From: Gemmatimonadota bacterium
GTDB taxonomy: Bacteria; Gemmatimonadota; Gemmatimonadetes; Longimicrobiales; Gaopeijiaceae
Reading direction: 5' to 3'
DNA: 64,000 bases
Assembly: GCA_030428885.1 (NCBI GenBank)
Contig: JAUIEJ010000006.1
Span: forward strand, 124,001 to 188,000
In this document: one piece after another, positions 8,011 to 17,135 of the stretch
How positions within the stretch are numbered: the stretch's first letter is position 1
How the letters are laid out: each line of letters opens with the position of its first letter
The notes under the pieces: model-generated
The model's input: only the letters and a program-made list of their open reading frames with translations
The model's database searches: none
Told to the model about the DNA's origin: nothing
Translations under genes and position numbers: made by a program

Positions 8011-9728
8011 CCCCCTCCCCCCGCCTGCCCTCGTTCGCGGCCACCGGTGCGGCCCTCCTCGTGTCTCTCGCCGCCGGCTGTGCGCCGGGGGGCGACGCTG
8101 CCGCCGTCCAGGGCGACGACTCCGACGACCCCGCCCCCGCCCCGGTGGCCGGACGCTCCACCGTCTACGCGCCCCACGGACTCGCCGCCACCAGCCAGCC
8201 CCTGGCCTCTGCGGCGGCCCTCCGCATTCTGGAGGCGGGTGGCAACGCCTTCGACGCCGCCGTGGCGGCCTCGGCGGTGCTGTCGCTGGTGGAGCCCCAC
8301 ATGACCGGATTGGGGGGCGACCTCTTCGCCATCTTCTGGTCGGCCGAAGAGGGCCGTGTGGTGGGGCTCGACGCGTCGGGACGGGCCGGTGCCCGCATGA
8401 CGCCCGAGCAGATCCGGGCCGACGGCTTCGACCGTGTGCCCTACCAGGGCCCCGGCTCGGTCACCGTGCCCGGCGCCGTGGCCGGGTGGGCTGCTCTCCT
8501 GGACCGGTACGGAAGCCTCCCCCTGGCCCGGGTGCTGGAACCCGCCCTCGGCTTGGCCGAAGACGGCTTCCCCGTGTCGCCCATCATCGCCGGCCAGTGG
8601 CAGGCCCAGCTCGACCTGCTCCAGGACGACGCCGGGGCCACCGCGACCTACCTGGTGGACGGCGGCACCCGGGCTCCCCGGGCCGGCGAGTGGTTCCGCA
8701 ATCCCGACTTCGCCGCCTCGCTCCGGGCCATCGCCCAGGAGGGTCCCGCGGCCCTCTACGGCGGGGCGCTGGGTCGCCGCATCGTGGCCCACCTGGACAC
8801 CGTGGGCGGGTACCTCACCGACGCCGACATGGCGTCCATGGAGGTGCGATGGGTCGAGCCCCTGAGCGTGGACTACCGGGGGTGGACGGTCCACGAGCTG
8901 CCCCCGGCGGGGCAGGGCATCGCCGCCCTCCAGATGCTGGAGATGCTCGAGCCCCTGGATCTGGCCGCCATGGGCCACAATTCCCCCGAGTACCTCCACC
9001 ACCTCATCGAGGCCAAGAAGCTCGCCTTCGCCGATCTGTCCCGGTACGTCTCCGACGCCGACCACCTGGAGATCGACCCCGCGGCGCTCCTCGACCCCGA
9101 CTACGTGGCCGCTCGCCGGGCTCTCATCGATCCGGCAACCGCCGCCGAGCGGGTGGAGCCGGGCGACGCCGTGCAGCAGAGCGAGACGGTCTTCCTGGTG
9201 GTGGCCGACGACGAGGGCAATCAGATCGCCTTCATCCACTCCATCTACGAGTACTTCGGCTCGGGCGTGGTCGTCCCCGGCACGGGCTTCGTGCTGCAGA
9301 ACCGGGGCGCCGGATTCACCCTGGACGACGGCCACCCGAATCAGGTGGCGCCGGGCAAGCGTCCGTTCCACACGCTGATCCCGGGCTTCGTCACCCGCGA
9401 CGGCGCCCCCTACATGGCCTTCGGGGTCATGGGGGGCAGCATGCAGCCCCAGGGGCATGTGCAGCTCCTGCTCAACATGGTGGACTTCGACATGGAGCCG
9501 CAGGCCGCGGTGGATGCCGCCCGCTTCCGTCATCTCGGGGGACTCCGGGTCGCCATGGAAAACGTCACGCCCGAACTGCGTGCGGCGCTGGAGGCCCTGG
9601 GCCACGAGATCACCGACGACTGGACCCGAACGGCGTTCGGAGGCGCCCAGGTGGTGATCCGTCTCGACGGAGGGGGATGGGCCGGCGCCTCCGACGCACG
9701 CAAGGACGGGATGGCCGTCGGATACTGA
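8007..9728 (+). CDS. ggt: Gamma-glutamyltransferase-family lipoprotein
   Basis: A 573-residue Ntn-hydrolase of the gamma-glutamyltransferase family, which cleaves gamma-glutamyl bonds such as those in glutathione. The N-terminus is a lipoprotein signal peptide (LLVSLAAGC). Family blocks include GGNAFDAAVAA, EPHMTGLGGD, PGSVTVPGAVAGW and PGKRPFHTLIPGF. The expected self-cleavage/nucleophile site aligns with QQSETVFLVVADDEGN. Thr is present but is followed by Val-Phe instead of the classical Thr-His, as in some YwrD-like relatives, so maturation and substrate may differ from E. coli GGT. Its start overlaps the stop of the upstream metallo-hydrolase gene by 4 bases. It is probably anchored outside the cytoplasmic membrane. 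Confidence 0.88.
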   Translation: MTPSPRLPSFAATGAALLVSLAAGCAPGGDAAAVQGDDSDDPAPAPVAGRSTVYAPHGLAATSQPLASAAALRILEAGGNAFDAAVAASAVLSLVEPHMTGLGGDLFAIFWSAEEGRVVGLDASGRAGARMTPEQIRADGFDRVPYQGPGSVTVPGAVAGWAALLDRYGSLPLARVLEPALGLAEDGFPVSPIIAGQWQAQLDLLQDDAGATATYLVDGGTRAPRAGEWFRNPDFAASLRAIAQEGPAALYGGALGRRIVAHLDTVGGYLTDADMASMEVRWVEPLSVDYRGWTVHELPPAGQGIAALQMLEMLEPLDLAAMGHNSPEYLHHLIEAKKLAFADLSRYVSDADHLEIDPAALLDPDYVAARRALIDPATAAERVEPGDAVQQSETVFLVVADDEGNQIAFIHSIYEYFGSGVVVPGTGFVLQNRGAGFTLDDGHPNQVAPGKRPFHTLIPGFVTRDGAPYMAFGVMGGSMQPQGHVQLLLNMVDFDMEPQAAVDAARFRHLGGLRVAMENVTPELRAALEALGHEITDDWTRTAFGGAQVVIRLDGGGWAGASDARKDGMAVGY

Positions 9729-9798
9729 CGGGCAACCCCGGGCGGGGGTGGGAGGACCTCAATCCCCGAGTCCTCGTCCGCCCCTTCCGATCCTCTTC

Positions 9799-10995
9799 AT
9801 GCGTCTTCCATCCATGGTCTCGGCGGTGGTCCTCGCCACCGCCCTCCTCGTCGACTCCGTCCCCGCCCGGGGTCAGTCTCCCGTCACCCTGAACCGCACC
9901 GTCGTCGCCACGGTGGGCACGGTGGACGGGTTTTCAGCCCTCACCTTCGGCGAGCTCGGCAGCATGGGCTTCGACGCGTCGGGTCGGCTCCACGTCCTGG
10001 ATTCGCAGGCGGGCCACGTGGTGGTGGTCGACACCCTGGGGCGGCTCCTGGAGGTGGTGGGCCGTCGGGGTCAGGGGCCGGGCGAGTTCCGCATGCCCCA
10101 CGAGATGCTCGTGCTCCCCGACGGGGGGCTGGGGGTGGTGGACTTCGGCCGGGGGCTGGTGCTGCTGGAGGCCGACGGCACCGATCGAGGCGCACTGCGA
10201 CTGAGCGACGCGGGGTACAATCAGCGTCGTCTCGTGGCCGCCGACGGAGAGTTCGTGTTCTGGGACACCGTGGAAGGCGCCCTCCTGGCGGGGGGTGGAG
10301 ACGTTCGGCGGGTGGTGCGGGGACGCCCCGAGGTCGCCGACTCGTGGCGGGTCGTGCACGAGGCGCCCATGCCGGCCCTGGCGGGCCCCGAAGGCCGTGT
10401 GGGCGGCGATCTGTGGTCCGGTGGGCTTCCGGGCCTCGTGGAGTTCGTCCCCGACCTGCACGTGGCCGCCCTCCCCGACGGGCGGCTGGCCGTGGCCGAC
10501 ACCACGACCTACCGGGTGGTGCTCCTGGATCGCGATGGCGTGGAAACCGGACGAATCACTCGGGATCAGCGTCCGCGGCGCGTCACCAACGCCCTCCGCG
10601 AAGAGGCTCTCGCCTCGATTCTCGGCGCCCTCGACGAGGCCACGGCCGGCGCCTCCATGAGGCTGGACGACGGACGCACCGTGCCCGCCCAGGGCTACGC
10701 CCGGGAGATTCAGCGCCAGCGGGCCCGGGCCATGCGCTTCGGGCCCGAGGTTCCGGTGATCCAGGCCCTCGCCGCCGATGGCGACGGTCGTCTGTGGGTG
10801 CTCCGGGAAACCGCCGACGGACGAGGCCGGGCCCTGGACCTCTTCGACGGTGGGGGGCGGTTCCTGGGCACGGCCACCACCACTCCGGACCGCCTCCCCG
10901 ACGCCTTCGGTCCGGGGGGACTCGCCGCCTGGTCCGTGGTCGACGACCTGGGCGTGCCCCGGATCCGCATCGAGCGAGTGGAGCTGGTTCGCTGA
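9799..10995 (+). CDS. Secreted six-bladed beta-propeller protein
   Basis: A 398-residue protein with an N-terminal signal peptide (MVSAVVLATALLVDSVPARG). The body is a series of propeller blades: GFDASGRLHVLDSQAGHVVV, GRRGQGPGEFRMPHEMLVLP, LPDGGLGVVDF and ALAADGDGRLWVLRE. Such six-bladed 6-bladed/NHL-like proteins are numerous in this kind of organism; their ligands are unknown. The start is the ATG that opens the signal peptide. It follows ggt by 70 bp and converges with the NTF2-like gene, with 3 bp between stops. Confidence 0.75.
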   Translation: MRLPSMVSAVVLATALLVDSVPARGQSPVTLNRTVVATVGTVDGFSALTFGELGSMGFDASGRLHVLDSQAGHVVVVDTLGRLLEVVGRRGQGPGEFRMPHEMLVLPDGGLGVVDFGRGLVLLEADGTDRGALRLSDAGYNQRRLVAADGEFVFWDTVEGALLAGGGDVRRVVRGRPEVADSWRVVHEAPMPALAGPEGRVGGDLWSGGLPGLVEFVPDLHVAALPDGRLAVADTTTYRVVLLDRDGVETGRITRDQRPRRVTNALREEALASILGALDEATAGASMRLDDGRTVPAQGYAREIQRQRARAMRFGPEVPVIQALAADGDGRLWVLRETADGRGRALDLFDGGGRFLGTATTTPDRLPDAFGPGGLAAWSVVDDLGVPRIRIERVELVR

Positions 10996-10998
10996 AGC

Positions 10999-11868
10999 TC
11001 AGCCCACCGGACCCCGGGAGTAGTCCACGTAGTCGCGGTGGGCGGTGACCTTGCCGTCTCGCACCTCCACCACGAACACCGCGGGCTGGGCGAAGCGCTG
11101 ACCACCGGCCAGGGTGTATCGGGTGGTGCCCATGAAGACGGCGTGGTGGGCGCTGACGAAGCTGGTCTCCACATCCAACCCGAAGTCCGTCACGTTGGCG
11201 AAGGTCCGGGCGCGGCGGGCCAGGAGGGCGTCGGCGCCCCGGATGGGCTGACCCGACCCGGGGCCGTACACCTGGGCGGTGGGGTCCTGGAAGTCCACGT
11301 CGGGGGCCAGGAGCTCCCGCTGCACCTCCAGATCGGCGTCCAGGTAGGCCTGGAGGTACCGCTCCGCCACGCGGCGGGTGGCCGCGGTGGCGTCTCCGAA
11401 CCCGTCCAGACCGAACGACTCCACGTACTCGGCGTGATCGATGCGCTCGGCGATGCGCCCGTCCACGACCCGGAGAACGGTGGCGAAGGGAAGGGCCACG
11501 TCCACGTCCGACCCCGCATACCCCACGTTCAGGGTGCCCCGGTGCACCGAGTACTGGCCCACGGTGAAGCCTTCGTCCTCCTGGAAGTCCACCCGGTCCA
11601 GCCCCCATCCCTTCTGGAGCGCCACGATGGCCGACGCGCCCACCACCGGCCCGGCCACCTCCGGATCCTCGAACACCTCCGCAGTGGGGTCGGAGAAGAC
11701 AGCATCGGGCGCATAGAGCTCCAGGAGTGCGTCGTACTGCCGCCCGAAGCTGAGTTCGAGGTACCGCTCCGCCACCCCCGCCGGGTCGGATCGCTGGGCC
11801 TCCACGCCCACGGCTCCACACCCGACCCCCACCGCCACCACCGTGGCGACCCACCACCGTCGCATCAT
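10999..11868 (-). CDS. Secreted protein with two tandem NTF2/SnoaL-like domains
   Basis: A 289-residue protein with a signal peptide (WWVATVVAVGVGCGAVGVEA) and two repeated NTF2-like units. Unit 1 (AERYLELSFGRQYDALLELY to EYVESFG) and unit 2 (AERYLQAYLDADLEVQRELL to DYVDYSRG) share the AERYL opening, the APD-DP turn and the final HAEYV/HRDYV strand. The fold forms a small-molecule pocket used by ketosteroid isomerase-like enzymes and binding proteins; no catalytic residues can be assigned. The start is ATG 11868 with GAGGAG 6 bases upstream. The tandem duplication within one secreted chain is the notable point. Confidence 0.72.
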   Translation of the reverse strand: MMRRWWVATVVAVGVGCGAVGVEAQRSDPAGVAERYLELSFGRQYDALLELYAPDAVFSDPTAEVFEDPEVAGPVVGASAIVALQKGWGLDRVDFQEDEGFTVGQYSVHRGTLNVGYAGSDVDVALPFATVLRVVDGRIAERIDHAEYVESFGLDGFGDATAATRRVAERYLQAYLDADLEVQRELLAPDVDFQDPTAQVYGPGSGQPIRGADALLARRARTFANVTDFGLDVETSFVSAHHAVFMGTTRYTLAGGQRFAQPAVFVVEVRDGKVTAHRDYVDYSRGPVG

Positions 11869-11967
11869 CCCTGACTCCTCGTCGCAAAACGTGAACCGGC
11901 ACCCTCCTTCTACGCCGACGGCCCGGGTCGCATACACGGACGGGGGTGCCGGGGCTACCTTGGACCC

Positions 11968-12816
11968 ATGCCCGATCCCGAATCCGTGATTCCCTTCGAC
12001 CGGCTCCCCCCGGGGTTCGCCGACACCCTGGACCACCCTCCCGCCGAGCCCGCGGTGCCCCGGCCCGCGGCCACGGTGGTCCTGCTCCGGGACTCCGCCG
12101 AAGGCCCCGAGGTGCTGCTCCTGCGGCGCGTCCGGTCGTCGGGCTTCGTGCCGGGCGCCTACGTCTTTCCCGGGGGACGGGTCGACGCCGACGATGCGTC
12201 GCCGGCACTCGTGGCGCGCCTCGACGGCCTGGACACGCCCACGGCGGCGGCCCGCCTGGGACTGGGCTCCGACGCCGTGCCTCCGGCGTTGGCCTACGTC
12301 CTGGCCTCGATCCGGGAGGCGTTCGAGGAGACGGGACTCCTCCTGGCCCGCGGCGGGTCCGGTGACCCGGTGGCCTCGGCGGCCCGCGACCCCCGCATGG
12401 CGGCGGCCCGGGACCGGCTCCTGGCCGACGAGGGGGCGTTCGCCTCGATCCTGGACGACCTCGATGTGCGCCTGGACGGAAGTGCCGTGGCGTACATCGC
12501 CCACTGGATCACCCCGGTGGTGGAGCCGCGCCGCTACGACACCCGCTTCTTCGCCGCCGCCGTGGAGGGCGACTCGGAGGTGGCGGTCCACGCCGCGGAG
12601 ATGTCCGACGCGGTGTGGCTGACCCCCCGGGCGGCCCTGGCCCGACACGGCGAGGGGCGGCTCCCCATGGTCTTCCCCACCGTCCACACCCTGGAGACGC
12701 TGGCCGACTTCACGTCGACCCGTGCGATCCTGGGCGACGCCCGCTCTCGCCCCGTGCCTCCCATCCTCCCCCGCCTCGTGAAGACGGCGAGGGGCGTGGG
12801 GCTGGAGATCGAGTAG
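11968..12816 (+). CDS. Nudix hydrolase, NUDT19/CoA-type long-insert form
   Basis: A 282-residue Nudix-family hydrolase, an enzyme class that cleaves nucleoside-diphosphate-X compounds. The Nudix box is split: GAYVFPGGRVD near residue 60 and REAFEETGLLL near residue 112, with about 45 residues between. This is the arrangement of the NUDT7/NUDT19 branch (acyl-CoA-like substrates), so CoA derivatives are possible, but the substrate is not proven. A TACCTT element ends 6 bases before the ATG, so the transcript may be leaderless; no ribosome site is visible. The gene is divergent from the NTF2-like gene (99 bp apart) and converges with the ADOP permease gene. Confidence 0.82.
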   Translation: MPDPESVIPFDRLPPGFADTLDHPPAEPAVPRPAATVVLLRDSAEGPEVLLLRRVRSSGFVPGAYVFPGGRVDADDASPALVARLDGLDTPTAAARLGLGSDAVPPALAYVLASIREAFEETGLLLARGGSGDPVASAARDPRMAAARDRLLADEGAFASILDDLDVRLDGSAVAYIAHWITPVVEPRRYDTRFFAAAVEGDSEVAVHAAEMSDAVWLTPRAALARHGEGRLPMVFPTVHTLETLADFTSTRAILGDARSRPVPPILPRLVKTARGVGLEIE

Positions 12817-12820
12817 GGGG

Positions 12821-15223
12821 TCAGCCGTCGCTGCGCATCACGGCCAGGGGATCGGATCGGGCCGCCCGGACGGCGGGCACCAGCGCCGCCACCGCCGTGA
12901 ACACCAGAAGCACGGCCCCCGCGCCCCCCAGGCTCCACGGGTCGGTGGGGGCGACGCCGTGGACGAGTCCGCCGAGGAACCGGGCCCCGATGAGGAAAAG
13001 TCCGCTCCCCACCGCGACGCCCGTCACCCCCACCGCCAGGGACGACCGCAACACCAGCCCCGCCACGTCCAGGCCCCGGGCGCCCAGGGCCATCCGGACG
13101 CCCATCTCCCGCACGCGCCGGGCCACCGTGTACGACACCACGGCGTAGACGCCCACGGCCGAAAGGGCCAGAGCCGCCAGGGCCAGGGCCGTGAGCACCA
13201 TGGCCTGGAACCGGGGCCGCACCCGGGCCCGAGCGGCGGAGGCCTCCAGCGTGAAGGGGGTCCCCAGGGAGAGATCGGGGTCCAACCCCAGGAGCGCCTC
13301 CGTGACCCTCCGAGCCGACGGGGCGAGCCCGTTCCGGCCCCGGACGACGAAAAACGTGGCCGGCCGCCCGGCCTGGCGGTTGGACCAGTAGACTTCGGCG
13401 GCAGGCGCCTCGCCGGGAGTCATGGGGGGGACGTCGGCCACCACTCCCACCACGTCCACGCTCAGGCCCAGCTCCGGTAGGCGGATGCGGCGGCCGGTCG
13501 CGGGCCCCGACAGGCCCGCCGCCCGGACGAAGGCCTGGTTCACCACCGCCGCCGGCACCGACCCCTCGGCGTCGGTCTCGGCCAGCTCCCGCCCCTCCAC
13601 CATGGGGAGTCCCAGGGTCCCGAAGAAGCCGGGGCCCACGTCGAACCACGCCACCGACGGAGGCGACTCCAGGGCCGGCTCACCCTCCACCTGGAAGGGC
13701 GTGGATCCGTCACCGCCCCCGAAGAGCGGTCCCGCCGACGCCGTGGCCGCGGCGGCCACCTCCGGAAGCGCCTCCACCTCGTCTTCGGCCCGGCGCCAGA
13801 ACGTCGTCCACTCCGCGCCCGTGGGGTAGCGGCTGGTATCCAGGAACGCACTCACCGCCACCACACCCTCCGGTTCGAAGCCCGGATCCCAGTCGAGCCA
13901 CGCCGCGAAGCTCCGGGTCAGCAGACCGGCCCCGGCCAGGAGCACCACCGAGACGGCCAGTTCCACCACCAGGAGTCCCGATCGCAACCGGGAGGCCGTT
14001 GCCGACGAGCCGTCCCGTCCGCCGGTGCGCAACGCGGCGCTCAGGTCCCATCGGGTGGCGCGGAGGGCCGGGATCAGGGCGAAGGCCAGGGTGGCGGCCA
14101 GGGCCATCCCCGCCGCAAACCCCAGGACGCGCCCGTCCATGGCGACTTCGTCCACCCGGGGAATGCCCGCGGGGGCCAGGGCCAACAGCCCCCGGGTGGC
14201 GCCGGCGGCCAGGAACCACGCCACGACGGTGGCCACCCCGGCCAGCACCAGGCTTTCGCCCACCATGTCCCGCACCAGGGTGCCCCGGGAGGCTCCCAGG
14301 GCCGCCCGCAGGGCGAGTTCCCGGCGGCGGCGCAGGCCCCGGACCAGGAGCAGGTTCGCCACGTTGGCGCACACCACGAGGAGGAGCAGCCCGGCTCCCC
14401 CCAGGAAAGCAAGGAGCACCGGACGAGCGTCGCCCACCACTTCGGTCAGGACCGGCTCCACCCGGAGCCGCCACTCGTCGTCCACCTCGTCGTGGACCTC
14501 ACCGATGCCCCGGTAGAGCGATGCCAACTCGGCCGACGCGGCGGCCGTGGACGCGCCGGGGGCCAGCCGACCGATGGCCCGGAATCCGCGCCAACTCCGC
14601 ACCTCGGGATCCAGGGGATCGAAGTGGGGAGGTTTCCAGAGGGCGACGTTGTCGAGTCCGAAGGGCACGTCGAACCCCGCGGGCATGACCCCCACGACTT
14701 CGTACGGTTCGCCGTCGAGTTGAAGGGTGCGTCCCAGTACTTCGGGGTCGGCCCCGTAGCGGGTCTCCCAGGTCGCGTGCGACAGGATCACCACACCGTC
14801 GCCGTCGGGCCCCACCTCGTCGTCGCGGAAGAGGCGGCCCATTTCAGGGGCGACGCCAAGCGCCCGGAGGAATCCGGCCGTGGCGAGTCCGCCGTTCACT
14901 CCTCGGGTCCCGGCCTCGTCGGCCAGGGCGTAGGGCCACGAGCGGCCGATGCCCAGGTCGGACAGGGTCGTCGACCCGGTGCGGAGATCGTCCACGTTGC
15001 CCGGGGAGCCGATGCACAGCCCCTGGAGGCGGGGATGATCCTCGCAGACGATGACCAGTCGATGGGACTCGGGAAGGTCCAGGGGCCGGAAGGCGATGGA
15101 ATCGACGATGGTGAAGATCGCCGTGGCCGACGTCATGCCCAGCGCCAGGATGGCCAGCGCCGGCACGGTGAACCCCGGGTTCGCCATCAGCGAACGCGTC
15201 GAACGGCGCAGCCACGACATCAT
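12821..15223 (-). CDS. FtsX-type ADOP-family permease
   Basis: An 800-residue permease of the acidobacterial duplicated orphan permease type, related to MacB/FtsX but lacking a linked ATPase gene. It carries two FtsX units: an N-terminal membrane helix (NPGFTVPALAILALGMTSA), a periplasmic MacB-like domain, a block of helices after LLAFLGGAGLLLLVVCANVA, a second periplasmic domain, and a final three-helix set (MVLTALALAALALSAVGVYA, VSYTVARRVREMGVRMALG). Members probably couple with a separate ATPase to export small molecules or lipoproteins, or act in signalling; no substrate is known. The ATG is preceded by GGGGACGATG-type sequence. It is the intact relative of the permease remnant found near 21.3 kb. 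Confidence 0.87.
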   Translation of the reverse strand: MMSWLRRSTRSLMANPGFTVPALAILALGMTSATAIFTIVDSIAFRPLDLPESHRLVIVCEDHPRLQGLCIGSPGNVDDLRTGSTTLSDLGIGRSWPYALADEAGTRGVNGGLATAGFLRALGVAPEMGRLFRDDEVGPDGDGVVILSHATWETRYGADPEVLGRTLQLDGEPYEVVGVMPAGFDVPFGLDNVALWKPPHFDPLDPEVRSWRGFRAIGRLAPGASTAAASAELASLYRGIGEVHDEVDDEWRLRVEPVLTEVVGDARPVLLAFLGGAGLLLLVVCANVANLLLVRGLRRRRELALRAALGASRGTLVRDMVGESLVLAGVATVVAWFLAAGATRGLLALAPAGIPRVDEVAMDGRVLGFAAGMALAATLAFALIPALRATRWDLSAALRTGGRDGSSATASRLRSGLLVVELAVSVVLLAGAGLLTRSFAAWLDWDPGFEPEGVVAVSAFLDTSRYPTGAEWTTFWRRAEDEVEALPEVAAAATASAGPLFGGGDGSTPFQVEGEPALESPPSVAWFDVGPGFFGTLGLPMVEGRELAETDAEGSVPAAVVNQAFVRAAGLSGPATGRRIRLPELGLSVDVVGVVADVPPMTPGEAPAAEVYWSNRQAGRPATFFVVRGRNGLAPSARRVTEALLGLDPDLSLGTPFTLEASAARARVRPRFQAMVLTALALAALALSAVGVYAVVSYTVARRVREMGVRMALGARGLDVAGLVLRSSLAVGVTGVAVGSGLFLIGARFLGGLVHGVAPTDPWSLGGAGAVLLVFTAVAALVPAVRAARSDPLAVMRSDG

Positions 15224-15296
15224 CGTCCCCCCTCGTTTCGGGCCCGAATCCCCCTTCCGTAGATTGGATACCGGCCGCGGGCCCGAGGTTGCCGCC

Positions 15297-16973
15297 CTAC
15301 ATGCGTCGGTACGCCGGCCCGCTGCCGCCCTCCCGGGGCGTCCACCGGGGGCCCAGCACGTCGGTGGCCTTGCAGTCCACGCAGTTGGGGGCGTTCACCA
15401 CCAGCGTGTCGCCGTCCCGTTCGTAGACCCCGGCGGGGCAGACGTGCTCGTACATCTCGGCCACCTCGGCGGAGATGTCCTCGCCCACGATGAGATGGCT
15501 CGGGATGTCGTCCCGGGTCTGATTCCCCGACTTGAAGACCGCGTCGACCTTGCTGAAGGTCAGGGTCCCGTCGGGGGTGAAGGGCGTCTCCGACCCCAGC
15601 ACCTTGGGCTCGGCGGCGTCTTCCTCCACGGCGATGCGGCCCCCGGGAAACGCCCCGCCGGTGAGGGTCATGAGGCCGGCCCGGAGTCCCCCACCCACGA
15701 ACCCCTTCTTGAAGGCGAGGCGCATGTTGCGCGTCTTCTTCATGTCGGCGGCGATGTAACTGGCGTCCACCGACTCGGTGTAGCTCTTCAGGCCGTCGGC
15801 CGAAACGTCGTCGGCCTTCAGGGCGCGGAAGATGGCCCGGGCCGCCAGCATGCCCGAGTGCATGGCGTAGTGGATGCCCTTCAGCGAGGGCACGTCGACG
15901 TACCCGGCCGAGTCTCCCACCACGCAGAGTCCGTTGCCGTGGCGCCGCTCCGGGAGCGAGTGGAAGCCGCCCTCGGGAATGGTCTTGGCGCCCCATTCCA
16001 CCATCTCCCCGCCCTCGAGGTAGGGGCGGAAGAGGGGGTGCAGCTTCATGCGCTGGAGCAACTCGTGGACATCGAGGCGCGCGTCGTGATAGTCGAGCCC
16101 CACGACGAGTCCCAACGACACCAGGTTGTCTTCCAGGGGATACATCCACGAGCCCCCGAACGCGTCGCCGGGCAGGGGCCAGCCCAGGGTGTGGATGATC
16201 CGGTCCAGGGGCTTCTTCGTCTCCCACAGCTCCTTGACCCCCAGGGCGTAGATCTGGGGATTGTCGCTCTTCACCCCCTCCCACGCGTACCAGGCCTGGG
16301 CCAGGGTGCCCCGGGTGCCTTCCGACAGCACCGTGACCCGGGCCGTGATGTCCATGGCGGGCATGGCGTCGGGCCCCGTGGGTTCCCCGTTGCGGTCGAG
16401 GCCCGAAGGCGTCGTGCGCACACCCTGCACCGTGCGCCCGTCCACCAGGAGGGCGTCGGCCGGGAAGCCGGGAAAGACGTTGATGCCCGCCTCCTCCGCC
16501 TTCTCGCCCATCCAGCGCACCATCTCGGAGAGCGACGCCACGAAGTTGCCGTGGTTTTTCATGGTGGGCGGCGTGGGCAGCTTGATGGACGAGCCCTCCC
16601 GGAGCATGTACACGGCCTCGTTCGTCACCGGGCGACGGAACGGAAAGTCGCCGTCGGAGAGGTCGGGAAAGAGCTCCCGGAACGCCCGGGGGTTCACCAC
16701 TGCGCCGGAGAGGGAGTGCTCCCCCAGAGCCGCCGCCTTCTCCAGCACCCCGATCTCCACGTCGCCCAGCCCGCCCCCCGCCTCGTTGTCCTCCCGCACC
16801 AACCGCGCCAGTTCCAGGGCCCCGGCCAACCCCGCGGGTCCTCCTCCCACGAACACCACGTCCATGGGCACCGCCTCGGCGTCGGGTTGCTCGTCCAGGA
16901 CGAGCCGATCCAGGGGAAGCGACGGCTGATGGTCGAGGGGGCGGACGGTTCCCTTGAGGGCGTCGTGGGCCAT
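15297..16973 (-). CDS. Electron-transfer flavoprotein:ubiquinone oxidoreductase
   Basis: A 558-residue ETF-QO, which passes electrons from ETF (fatty-acid and amino-acid oxidation) to the quinone pool. The N-terminal FAD motif is VVFVGGGPAGLAGALELARL. The middle carries the ubiquinone-binding region and the GLCVVGDSAGYVDVPSLKG strip typical of the family. The C-terminal ferredoxin-like part has Cys residues in EHVCPAGVYE and NAPNCVDCKATDV that would hold the [4Fe-4S] cluster. Length matches the usual 550-600 residues. The ATG was chosen because the frame, although open far upstream, has similarity only from here. No ETF genes are adjacent. Confidence 0.93.
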   Translation of the reverse strand: MAHDALKGTVRPLDHQPSLPLDRLVLDEQPDAEAVPMDVVFVGGGPAGLAGALELARLVREDNEAGGGLGDVEIGVLEKAAALGEHSLSGAVVNPRAFRELFPDLSDGDFPFRRPVTNEAVYMLREGSSIKLPTPPTMKNHGNFVASLSEMVRWMGEKAEEAGINVFPGFPADALLVDGRTVQGVRTTPSGLDRNGEPTGPDAMPAMDITARVTVLSEGTRGTLAQAWYAWEGVKSDNPQIYALGVKELWETKKPLDRIIHTLGWPLPGDAFGGSWMYPLEDNLVSLGLVVGLDYHDARLDVHELLQRMKLHPLFRPYLEGGEMVEWGAKTIPEGGFHSLPERRHGNGLCVVGDSAGYVDVPSLKGIHYAMHSGMLAARAIFRALKADDVSADGLKSYTESVDASYIAADMKKTRNMRLAFKKGFVGGGLRAGLMTLTGGAFPGGRIAVEEDAAEPKVLGSETPFTPDGTLTFSKVDAVFKSGNQTRDDIPSHLIVGEDISAEVAEMYEHVCPAGVYERDGDTLVVNAPNCVDCKATDVLGPRWTPREGGSGPAYRRM

Positions 16974-17053
16974 GCGTTCCTTCCGGCGTGTGGGGCACGG
17001 GTCCGGGCCGGTGTGCGGCGCGGGACCCTGTCCCGAACGCCGGTGTACCGGGC

Positions 17054-17076
17054 GCTCCCCGCCAACGTGGGGGAGC
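17054..17076 (+). promoter_or_regulatory. Hairpin in the divergent region before the MoxR-like gene
   Basis: The inverted repeat GCTCCCC/GGGGAGC with a 9-base loop lies in the 162-bp gap between the divergent ETF-QO and MoxR-like genes. An AAGATACC -10-like stretch follows at about 17083. It may be an operator or a leader hairpin; no regulator is known. Confidence 0.25.
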
Positions 17077-17135
17077 CCTTCAAGATACCCCAAGTGGTGG
17101 GCCGACACAGGCCCCGCACATCGGAGTCCCGGTTC

